Positions 1 to 6,577 of a stretch of DNA of 11,992 nt are shown here, piece by piece. Made by a program: the position numbers and the translations under genes. Within the stretch, counting starts at the first letter, position 1; each line of letters opens with the position of its first letter. The notes under the pieces were generated by a model. It was given only the letters and a program-made list of their open reading frames with translations. It made no database searches and was not told the DNA's origin. The stretch comes from Muribaculaceae bacterium (GTDB taxonomy: Bacteria; Bacteroidota; Bacteroidia; Bacteroidales; Muribaculaceae): positions 1 through 11,992 of the forward strand of contig VSPF01000093.1 in NCBI GenBank assembly GCA_009775195.1. The letters are read 5' to 3'.

Positions 1-103
1 ACTTTATACAGGAGTAATTTTTGTAAAAGATGAGTTTAAAAAAATTATTGAAGAAAATGGACTAACAGGATTTTCTTTTGAGGAAGTGGGGGAGTATCAA
101 TGA
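1..103 (+). CDS. C-terminal end of an Imm11-type immunity protein (partial)
   Basis: The open frame enters from the left edge, read in codons from base 2, and ends at TGA 101-103. It gives 33 residues: LYTGVIFVKDEFKKIIEEN followed by GLTGFSFEEVGEYQ. A C-terminus with a G-(V/I)-I-F-V-x-(D/E)-x-F-K stretch, an E-N-G-L-T-G-F turn and a final F-x-E-V is what I know from the Imm11 (DUF1629) family, cognate immunity proteins of contact-dependent or polymorphic toxins. They act in the cytoplasm of the toxin-producing cell. Only the tail is present, so the identification rests on this short motif. Base composition and codon use (AAA, ATT, TTT rich) differ sharply from the GC-rich core after base 467, suggesting horizontal acquisition. 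The stop overlaps the next ORF by ATGA. Confidence 0.55.
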   Translation, partial: LYTGVIFVKDEFKKIIEENGLTGFSFEEVGEYQ

Positions 104-231
104 CAAGAGAAGAGTTGGAGAAAATGTTTATAGCTTTAGGATTGCCTGAAGGTGCAGCAAAATATTATGCAGAGCTAGAGCAGCAGGATAAGAAGTTAGG
201 CTGGCAGCATATTATTTTGTGTATGCATTAG
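100..231 (+). CDS. 43-aa orphan ORF, possibly a truncated immunity-locus gene
   Basis: ATG 100-102 overlaps the TGA of the Imm11-like frame. The frame ends at TAG 229-231 and is too short for usual ORF cut-offs. The product begins MTREELEKMFIALGLPEGAA and is charged and helical, ending in WQHIILCMH. A purine-rich ribosome site (GGGGGAG, 88-94) sits about five bases before the ATG. Such a strong Shine-Dalgarno site is unusual for Bacteroidota and more typical of Firmicutes. The ATGA coupling supports real translation. I do not recognise the protein. The abrupt stop after a well-formed N-terminus, right at the start of a very AT-rich spacer, suggests it may be the remaining 5' part of a longer gene. 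It could also be a complete small protein. Confidence 0.5.
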   Translation: MTREELEKMFIALGLPEGAAKYYAELEQQDKKLGWQHIILCMH

Positions 232-257
232 TTTTCCCCAAATTATTTTGTGGAAAA
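232..257 (+). terminator. Weak hairpin after the small ORF
   Basis: TTTTCCCCA (232-240) can pair with TGTGGAAAA (249-257) across an 8-base loop, with one mismatch, immediately after the TAG of the 43-aa ORF. ATTTTTAAA follows after AGG, so the T-run is offset by three bases. It may act as a poor intrinsic terminator. The position fits, but the sequence is low complexity. Confidence 0.3.
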
Positions 258-408
258 AGGATTTTTAAATATAAAAAGTTAAAACAAAACATAATATTAT
301 ATATTTATGCATAATATTAAAAGTTTCTCACGCAAAGTTACGCATTATTACCCAAACCGACTTGCACCTTTACGGTATAAATTTGCAACATTCCGTAAAA
401 AGCAAGAT
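258..408. other. Extremely AT-rich spacer between the foreign-looking block and the GC-rich core
   Basis: No plausible gene. Bases 241-300 contain only 8 G or C. The direct repeat CATAATATTA occurs at 290-299 and 310-319, a 20-base period. From about 330 the sequence becomes more balanced and holds a promoter-like box with an inverted repeat. This is the probable junction between the Imm11-containing block and the Bacteroidales backbone. Confidence 0.6.
369..399 (+). promoter_or_regulatory. -7 promoter box inside a 7-bp inverted repeat
   Basis: TAAATTTG at 378-385 matches the Bacteroidota -7 consensus TAnnTTTG on the plus strand. It lies in the loop of a perfect inverted repeat, TTTACGG (369-375) and CCGTAAA (393-399). 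No good -33 box sits at the usual distance; the nearest TTG (362-364) is too close. A transcript would start near 390 and meet the hairpin at 412-453 almost at once, and no ORF follows on this strand. It may be a leftover promoter or operator from a gene that is no longer there. Confidence 0.35.
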
Positions 409-453
409 AAAAAAACTCGATGATATTGCATTAATCGCAATTCATCGAGTTTT
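409..453 (-). terminator. Intrinsic terminator of the DUF4954 gene
   Basis: On the minus strand the arm at 453-437 pairs with the arm at 429-412 (core CTCGATGA/TCATCGAG). There is a single bulged base and a 7-base loop at 430-436. Seven T (plus-strand A run 409-415) overlap and follow the second arm. It starts 14 bases after the stop codon at 467. On the plus strand it is followed only by TTTTATAA, so termination there would be weaker. Confidence 0.85.
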
Positions 454-466
454 ATAATTAGCGTAT

Positions 467-2455
467 TTATTCCGACTTTATACCCTCGAGCTGGGCGAGG
501 GCGCGGGTGGCGAGAGCGGTTTTTTTCGCAGTGTGTTCTTTTACCATCGCCACGAAGGGGTCGGCGTCGTAGCTGCCGCGCACGCTGGTGAAGTCGTCGT
601 CGGCACTGGCTGCCGGGTCGTCAATACCGAAGCCGGTGCGCGACTTGAGGCTGTATTCCTTGCGGGCATCCTCGAGGAGCATGTCGTTGAGCGAGGTCAC
701 GCTCTCGAGCCAGCGACCGATAATCTTGCGAACATCGTCGGCTGTAATGTCCTCGACAGGCTTGCCGTACCACGACTCCATGATGTCGGCAACCCATGTC
801 CACTCCATGTCGTAATACTGCGCGTGCAGGTCGTGCCAACGCTGTTCGAGTTGGTCGATAGACTCGATGTCGCCGGCGGTAATGGCGTCGCAGATGGCGT
901 CGACCTCGCTCTTGGGAGCGAAGAGGCCGCACACGTCGACCCACTGCCCTGCCCCGGCAGCGGCTGTCGGCTTAAGTCGGCGGCTCAGGTCGTCCTCGTC
1001 GACAACAGGCGTCAGTCCGAGACGGCTGATAACAGTATTACCCATAAACTTATCGAGGGCCATACCGTAGAGTTTGCGACCCTTGCGCAGGGCGTGGGCC
1101 TCGATGGTCATGGTCTGGAACGAGAAGCGCTCGGCTGTGAGGCCGGCGGTGCGCTCGAGCTGGTCGAGCAGCTCTATGCCGCCGAGCATCTTGCCCGCAG
1201 TATAGGGGCTGAGTAGGTTGAAGTTGATGCTGTCGAGCAGGTGGCCGCTCTTGCGCTTGTCGCGGCGAGGCCACTTCTGAGCATCGCGAATCGTGCCCAC
1301 GCTGCGTATATTGATACCAGGCACCAGGAAAGACTCGCCTCGGTTCTCAATCAGGTATGAGAACGGCAGGCGCGAACTGTCGGGGTGATTGACATGGCGC
1401 CCCATCACGAGCGAGAAGGCGCCAATCTTTGCCGGCCACAATATATATGAGTCGCTCGTGGTCTTGGAGCCACGCTCTACCACGCCCTGGTGAATCGGGC
1501 CGAGCTTATACATGTGGTTGCTCTGGTTAGACCCCGACCCGGCGTTGAGGAACGAGAACATGCCGGCAATCAGGAGGCTCGACTTGTGCATGGTCACCGT
1601 ATAGGGGCCGGCGAAAATTGCCGCCGCCTCGCCGTTCTCGCACGCGCAGTTGGCAAAGAACAGCGAGTCGTGGGCCGAGAAGAGGTGTGTAAGGTGCGTA
1701 GCCTGGCCGATGAAGCAATGGTGGATTACCGCTCCGTCGTCGACACAGGCACCGGCAGCAAACACGAAACCCTCGGCGATGACGTCGCGGCCAACCTTTA
1801 CGGGGTCGCTCTTCGACGATGTAATGGTGCCGTCGGCAAGGCGCGTGGCACCGTCGACTACGGCATAATCGCCAATCATAACATCGGTAATCTCGCCCGT
1901 ATTTATTACCCGCGCACCCACGCCGACACGGCCACGCCGACCGTAGAGGCTGCCGGCATGAACCTTAATCATCGTCACGAGGCGTTCTACCATCTCGCGG
2001 CGGTTGCGGTACATGGCGATGAGATATGCAGTGTGGGCCGACATGCACTCGTAAATCGGCACCTCGCGACCGCCGGTCTCGTTGAGCACCGACACCTCGG
2101 TACCGATGCCGAAGGTGCTTTTGAGCGTACCTTCGAGGCGGTCTACATTCTCGATTATGGCCCCGTCGGCTATATCGTAGTTTGCAATATAGTTTGCCAC
2201 GCTGTTGATATACACGTCTTTGCCGACACTCACATTGTGCAGGGTGACATTACTTATACCCCTGCGACGCTCTATACCGCACGGCAGATAAAAGCTGCCC
2301 GAGGCCGCATCGATACTAACTTCGCCCGAAAACACGACATTGCGGACACGCGAGGGGTCGAAGCCCTCTGCCACGGTCACTCCCGGCCAATTACCACTAC
2401 ATCCATTTGCCTCGAGGGCCTGGATTTCTTCTTTTGTCAGACTTCTAAATGACAT
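467..2455 (-). CDS. DUF4954 family protein (left-handed beta-helix type)
   Basis: This 662-aa protein, starting MSFRSLTKEEIQALEANGCS, matches from end to end what I know of DUF4954 proteins, large conserved proteins of unknown function in Bacteroidales. Residues about 60-270 carry hexapeptide-like turns (VGKDVYI, IGDYAVVDGA, VGRDVIAEGF, DGAVIHHCFIG), the pattern of a left-handed beta-helix as in GlmU-type acyl- or nucleotidyltransferases. The highly conserved centre includes LNETGGREV (124-132), NAGSGSNQSNHMYKLGPIHQG (304-324), TSDSYILWPAKIGAFSLVMGR (333-353) and RSVGTIRDAQKWPRRDKR (384-401). Residues 480-662 are more helical and charged. There is no signal peptide, so it is probably cytoplasmic. 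The start is the only sensible ATG and a -7 box lies 31-38 bases upstream. It is monocistronic between its promoter and a strong terminator. A sugar-nucleotide or cell-envelope role is only a guess from the fold. Confidence 0.9.
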   Translation of the reverse strand: MSFRSLTKEEIQALEANGCSGNWPGVTVAEGFDPSRVRNVVFSGEVSIDAASGSFYLPCGIERRRGISNVTLHNVSVGKDVYINSVANYIANYDIADGAIIENVDRLEGTLKSTFGIGTEVSVLNETGGREVPIYECMSAHTAYLIAMYRNRREMVERLVTMIKVHAGSLYGRRGRVGVGARVINTGEITDVMIGDYAVVDGATRLADGTITSSKSDPVKVGRDVIAEGFVFAAGACVDDGAVIHHCFIGQATHLTHLFSAHDSLFFANCACENGEAAAIFAGPYTVTMHKSSLLIAGMFSFLNAGSGSNQSNHMYKLGPIHQGVVERGSKTTSDSYILWPAKIGAFSLVMGRHVNHPDSSRLPFSYLIENRGESFLVPGINIRSVGTIRDAQKWPRRDKRKSGHLLDSINFNLLSPYTAGKMLGGIELLDQLERTAGLTAERFSFQTMTIEAHALRKGRKLYGMALDKFMGNTVISRLGLTPVVDEDDLSRRLKPTAAAGAGQWVDVCGLFAPKSEVDAICDAITAGDIESIDQLEQRWHDLHAQYYDMEWTWVADIMESWYGKPVEDITADDVRKIIGRWLESVTSLNDMLLEDARKEYSLKSRTGFGIDDPAASADDDFTSVRGSYDADPFVAMVKEHTAKKTALATRALAQLEGIKSE

Positions 2456-2485
2456 AATGTTGAATTATGATAACGTTTTTCAGCA

Positions 2486-2493
2486 CAAAATTA
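2486..2493 (-). promoter_or_regulatory. -7 promoter box for the DUF4954 gene
   Basis: The minus strand reads TAATTTTG here, a full match to TAnnTTTG. The likely start site is near 2480, giving a leader of about 25 bases before the ATG at 2455. The -33 position is T-rich but not a clean TTTG. It faces away from the plus-strand box at 2526-2533, so the roughly 100-bp divergent region probably controls both directions. Confidence 0.55.
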
Positions 2494-2525
2494 CGCAAAA
2501 AGCACGAATTATGAAAAAACATAGT

Positions 2526-2533
2526 TATATTTG
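2526..2533 (+). promoter_or_regulatory. -7 promoter box for the transglutaminase-helicase operon
   Basis: TATATTTG matches TAnnTTTG. The predicted start site near 2540 leaves a leader of about 16 bases before ATG 2556. Because the box lies downstream of the in-frame ATG at 2511, it argues that 2556 is the true start. No convincing -33 TTTG is visible upstream. Confidence 0.55.
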
Positions 2534-2555
2534 CATAATAAAACCAGTCATCACC

Positions 2556-4346
2556 ATGAAGATACTCTCCTTGATTCTCTTATTTACACTCGCCGGCGCG
2601 TATGCCCATGGGGCCACACTCCCCGACAATGTCCGCGTGACCGACGAAGTAACAAACTACCGGCTGACAGCCCGCGACGGCAAGCCCTGGCAGGTAAAGG
2701 TTGAAAAGACGCAGACTTTCGAAGCCCTGCGCAGCGACGACGACGCCATCGCCATGACATTCTACGACGACAACACAAGCATCGACAAGGCATCGGCACC
2801 CGGGTCGAAGCCTATATACCGCCAGTGGATTGACGACGACATCTTTTACGACGACCAACGCATCTGCGCCCTGCCTTTAGAGCTGAAAAAAGGCAAGCCG
2901 GTCAAGGCCGAGTTTAAGAGCACCATCAAAGTACCCGAGCAGTTCAGCAAAATACCCTTAGGTTGCAGTGAGTTTACCGTCAAATCGGCTACCAACGTCA
3001 CCATACCGGCCGAACTTGCAGCCACTATTACCATAGAGCCTCGCAATCTAAGCGGCAACATGCACTTTTCCAAGGCAGTAAGCCCCAAGGGCGATGTGAC
3101 CTATACAGTCGATGCCCGCGACATAGAGCCGCTTCGGAGCGAGAAATACGGCACTCTCCTCGTCGCCATGCCATGCCTGCTGGTAAAAGGCATGTTTGGC
3201 AGCGTCGGTGATTTATATTCACATCTACGTAGTTTTCTGCCCGACTATACGGCAGTATCACCCGAAGTCAGCGAACTTGCGCGCAAAGTGACACAAGGCG
3301 CACCCGACACTATAGCCAAAATCGACAGCATCGCCGCATGGGTGCGCAGAAACATACGCTACGTCGCCATAGAGCACGGCGACTATGCCTTCAGCCCGGC
3401 ACCCCCGGCGCAGGTGCTTGCATGCCGCTACGGCGACTGCAAAGGGTCGGCATCGCTCATCAAGGGCATGATGCGGGCCGTCGGAATTGATGGCCGCATG
3501 GTGTGGATTGGCACCTCGGGTCACTCCGACCTCACATGGGAAGAGCATACGGCACGGTCGACAGGCAACCACATGATTGCCGCTGCCCTTGTGGGCGACA
3601 GCATAATATACGTCGACGGCACCGTCGGCCACGTACCGGCAGGGTATATCGCCGCCGGCATACGCGGACAGCAGGCCCTCATCGAGGATGGCGAAGGCTA
3701 CCTGCTGCGCATAGTGCCTACACCGGCAGCCGACTCAAGACATTCTATCGAAATCAAGGCCGCCTTCGACGGGCACGCACTTTACGGAAAACTTAGCCAC
3801 ACGTTCTCGGGCGACTATCTGGCGTTTGCCGACAATGTCTATGACAGCACCCCGCTCGACCGTCGCGACAAGGTACTACGCCATGTCGCCTCATATGGCC
3901 GTAGCAATATGAAGACCGACAAAGTGACGAAAGACAAGGATGTAATAACTGCCGATTTTATCGACATGTCGGCATCGCAGCCCGTCGGCACGAGCCTATA
4001 CGTCAAATTGTCACCGGTATGGACCATGTTTTGCGAACCATTCGATACCGACAAACGGCGCACAGCGGCCAAATTCGGATACTTGGAAAATACCGATACC
4101 GACATCACCCTCTCACTTCACGACGGCATGGCCGTAAAATCTGTTCCCCGGCCCTTTACCGCCGACAACGAATGGTTTGAGGCGTCAATAGACTACACCA
4201 TCAGCGACGGCGAGGTCAAATGCCACAGCCGTCTGCGCATGAAACAGCAGTATGTGCCCGTCGACAGGGTAAAGGAATGGAACGACACTTTAAAATCAAT
4301 AATTAGGGCATCAGACTCGCGAATGGTGCTCGAAAAAATCAAATAA
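2556..4346 (+). CDS. Exported transglutaminase-like protein with DUF3857-type N-terminal region
   Basis: This 596-aa protein starts MKILSLILLFTLAGAYAHGA, a signal peptide with probable cleavage near residues 18-20, so it acts outside the cytoplasmic membrane. Residues about 40-200 resemble a DUF3857-type beta-rich region. Residues about 250-370 form a transglutaminase/protease core: a helix with AAWVRRNIRY (260-269), the nucleophile in CRYGDCKG (Cys295), His339 in GNHMI and Asp354 in YVDGT. The Cys-His-Asp triad is therefore complete. The C-terminal 200 residues are beta-rich and close with a helix. The frame is open further upstream (ATGs at 2340 and 2511), but only the 2556 start gives a clean signal peptide and follows the promoter box. 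It is the first gene of an operon; the next ATG is 2 bases after its stop. The substrate is unknown: peptide crosslinking, peptidase activity on envelope peptides, or scaffolding are all possible. Confidence 0.82.
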   Translation: MKILSLILLFTLAGAYAHGATLPDNVRVTDEVTNYRLTARDGKPWQVKVEKTQTFEALRSDDDAIAMTFYDDNTSIDKASAPGSKPIYRQWIDDDIFYDDQRICALPLELKKGKPVKAEFKSTIKVPEQFSKIPLGCSEFTVKSATNVTIPAELAATITIEPRNLSGNMHFSKAVSPKGDVTYTVDARDIEPLRSEKYGTLLVAMPCLLVKGMFGSVGDLYSHLRSFLPDYTAVSPEVSELARKVTQGAPDTIAKIDSIAAWVRRNIRYVAIEHGDYAFSPAPPAQVLACRYGDCKGSASLIKGMMRAVGIDGRMVWIGTSGHSDLTWEEHTARSTGNHMIAAALVGDSIIYVDGTVGHVPAGYIAAGIRGQQALIEDGEGYLLRIVPTPAADSRHSIEIKAAFDGHALYGKLSHTFSGDYLAFADNVYDSTPLDRRDKVLRHVASYGRSNMKTDKVTKDKDVITADFIDMSASQPVGTSLYVKLSPVWTMFCEPFDTDKRRTAAKFGYLENTDTDITLSLHDGMAVKSVPRPFTADNEWFEASIDYTISDGEVKCHSRLRMKQQYVPVDRVKEWNDTLKSIIRASDSRMVLEKIK

Positions 4347-4348
4347 TC

Positions 4349-6577
4349 ATGAAATCCAGATTTATCATCACACTGGTGGCACTGAGCCTCGCCTGCGGCC
4401 TACAGGCAATGCCGGTGGCAAAAATCAACCAGCGCGGAGCCAAGGCGGCCTGGGACATGGCATCGCCCGTATTCAATCCCAAGACCCCTATCCCCGACAG
4501 CATGGCGCAGTCTAACTCCGCCGTCATCATCGCCCACTACAACGGTCTTAGCGCCGTACACGAATACACCCCCTCGATTGTGAAAGAGCAGCGCGCCGAC
4601 TACGGTAGCAACATCACCCGTGCCCGCGAGATAGAGCGCGTCATGATAAAGCTGCTCGACAAAGACGCAGTCAAGAGGCATGCCAATTTCGAGTTCGGTA
4701 AAAAAGACGAACAATGGCTCGGCAACATCAAACTCGCCGAAATAGAGGAAGGCTTCGGGGTGCGCGTCTACAAGCCCGACGGCACCATGCACGAGGTAGA
4801 CCTGTCGCAGGCACTGCCGATAGCCGACGGTAAGAAAGGCAACAAGAAACGCTGCAACCGCATCGCAATCCCCGACCTCGAGGTTGGCGACGTACTCGAT
4901 TATTTCTACTATACCGAGGAAATGTGCGACGAGTTAGACATATCGGTCCGCGCAGTCGCCTTTGCCGCCCGCTACCCGATGCTCAACTGCATTGTGGAGT
5001 GTTCGGTCGACCCAACACTCACGTTGGAGATGAGGGCAAACAACGGCGCACCAGTACCGGTCGCACACCTTGAGGACGGTCAGAACAAGTTCAGGCTGTA
5101 CACTGTCAATCTAGGCGCGGTACCGTCGACAAAATATATCAACGCGGCCAGGCAGTTGCCTTTCCTTGAGATGCGCATACTCAACAACAACTCACAGCCG
5201 CGCTATTCGACCGAGAGAGCGAACATGATAGGCGGTTACGCTATATCGTCCGACGCATTTTTAGGCCGACAGGTTTCGGGCATAACGTTCAAACCCAAGA
5301 GTGCCCGCAAGGGAGGCGTATATGTTCTTCCATCACAAACATACTACCAGGATATCGCCTACTTCCTGCGCGCCTACAACTATAAGTCAGGCATACCTGG
5401 TCGCGCAGCCTCGATGACCAAGGCCTACCGCAAGGCCACACCCGATGCCGGGGCGCGCCAATTGTCCGACTACACCTACGTGGCCGTGATGTACCTATCG
5501 CTTATCGATGACGAGAGATTTTCGCCAACGGGACTGTCGTTCATGCTCCGTGATGCCGCCGACAAGGCGAAGTTCACCATCCCCTCGGGTATAGGATTTA
5601 TCAAATCAAGCCACGACATACCTTTGTCGATGATTACATCGTGGCGGTCGCCCGACTATGTAGCCATGATTGGCGACCGGCCATACAACCCGGGGGCAGT
5701 CCTCTCGTGCGCCCCCGGCGAATGGCCGCTGTCCTACCAGGCCGAAGAAGGAGGTTGCTACCGTAAAATTCCAGAAGATGCGATGACAAGCCCCGAGATG
5801 TTCACCATCCCCCCGACCAAGCCAAACGCAAACACCCGCATCGACGAGATGACCCTGACCCTCGACTCCGCCACAGGCAAGGCAACATTGACCGGCTCCA
5901 TTTCGGCTGTCGGCGGCCACAAACAAATCCTTGCCTCGCGGTTCAACGACCGCCACTCATGGCTCAACGAAGCCGAAGACTACCTCGGCATAGCCGACGA
6001 AGACCGTTACAAGGACACAGCATACGACCCCGAGGCGGCCCATGAAGAGCTATACGAGGCGATGAAAGACGAGCTTGCCAAGTCGACCGGTCTTACACCC
6101 TCCAAAGTTGACACTGTAACAATCACCTCGCGCGGCGTGATGCCCGGGGCAAAATCATTTGCCTGCGACTACCGCGCCACATTCGACGACATAACAGCCG
6201 ACGCCGACAACGAAACCGTAGTCAATATCGGCAAACTCTTCGCAGATACCGAGCGGATAAGCGGTGCCGAAAGAAACCGAAACTTCGACGCTGTGGCCTC
6301 ATTTCCCAACAACTACATCCGACGGCTCCGTCTGAGACTGCCGGAGGGCCATTCTGTAAGCCAGGAAGCGTTGGCGGCACTGGAACGGTCTGTCAGCAAC
6401 AATACCGGGTCGTTTACAGTCAGTGCCACCGCCGACAACGACATAGTTTCTATCGACGTTAGCCAGCAGATGCGCGATTACATTATCCCGGCCGCGCAGT
6501 GGCAGCAGTTCCTCGACCTCACCGATGCCGCAGCCTACTTTGCCGGAGCAGTTTTGATTATCAACAAGGAGAAATGA
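4349..6577 (+). CDS. Exported DUF3857 protein with a degenerate transglutaminase region
   Basis: This 742-aa protein has signal peptide MKSRFIITLVALSLACGLQA and probable cleavage just after it (residues 18-22); the Cys at 16 has no convincing lipobox. Residues about 65-220 carry DUF3857, with the family-typical segment IAIPDLEVGDVLDYFYYTEE (172-191). Residues about 370-460 occupy the transglutaminase position. The expected GDCKG nucleophile site is replaced by ERFSPTGLSFML (389-400), with no Cys, and His and Asp are not clearly present. The rest (490-742) is a beta-rich C-terminal region. It therefore looks like a catalytically dead relative of the protein encoded just upstream. It starts 2 bases after that stop, so the two are cotranslated and likely work together, perhaps one binding a substrate and the other acting on it. 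That partnership is inference. It is also coupled to the helicase gene by an ATGA overlap. Confidence 0.8.
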   Translation: MKSRFIITLVALSLACGLQAMPVAKINQRGAKAAWDMASPVFNPKTPIPDSMAQSNSAVIIAHYNGLSAVHEYTPSIVKEQRADYGSNITRAREIERVMIKLLDKDAVKRHANFEFGKKDEQWLGNIKLAEIEEGFGVRVYKPDGTMHEVDLSQALPIADGKKGNKKRCNRIAIPDLEVGDVLDYFYYTEEMCDELDISVRAVAFAARYPMLNCIVECSVDPTLTLEMRANNGAPVPVAHLEDGQNKFRLYTVNLGAVPSTKYINAARQLPFLEMRILNNNSQPRYSTERANMIGGYAISSDAFLGRQVSGITFKPKSARKGGVYVLPSQTYYQDIAYFLRAYNYKSGIPGRAASMTKAYRKATPDAGARQLSDYTYVAVMYLSLIDDERFSPTGLSFMLRDAADKAKFTIPSGIGFIKSSHDIPLSMITSWRSPDYVAMIGDRPYNPGAVLSCAPGEWPLSYQAEEGGCYRKIPEDAMTSPEMFTIPPTKPNANTRIDEMTLTLDSATGKATLTGSISAVGGHKQILASRFNDRHSWLNEAEDYLGIADEDRYKDTAYDPEAAHEELYEAMKDELAKSTGLTPSKVDTVTITSRGVMPGAKSFACDYRATFDDITADADNETVVNIGKLFADTERISGAERNRNFDAVASFPNNYIRRLRLRLPEGHSVSQEALAALERSVSNNTGSFTVSATADNDIVSIDVSQQMRDYIIPAAQWQQFLDLTDAAAYFAGAVLIINKEK
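6566..6571 (+). promoter_or_regulatory. Ribosome site deciding the helicase start
   Basis: AAGGAG lies within the last codons of the DUF3857 gene, two bases before the ATG at 6574 that overlaps its TGA. The spacing is short, but the site plus the ATGA overlap favours this start over the upstream in-frame codon at 6499. Confidence 0.55.

Noticed and set aside
1490..2452. 320-codon open frame on the plus strand within the DUF4954 gene
   Set aside because: The opposite frame encodes a recognised family over its full length. This frame is Cys/His/Val-rich shadow sequence.
2340..2555. Upstream in-frame starts (2340, 2511) for the transglutaminase-like gene
   Set aside because: 2340 lies inside the DUF4954 gene, and 2511 lies before the -7 box at 2526-2533. 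Only ATG 2556 gives a proper signal peptide.
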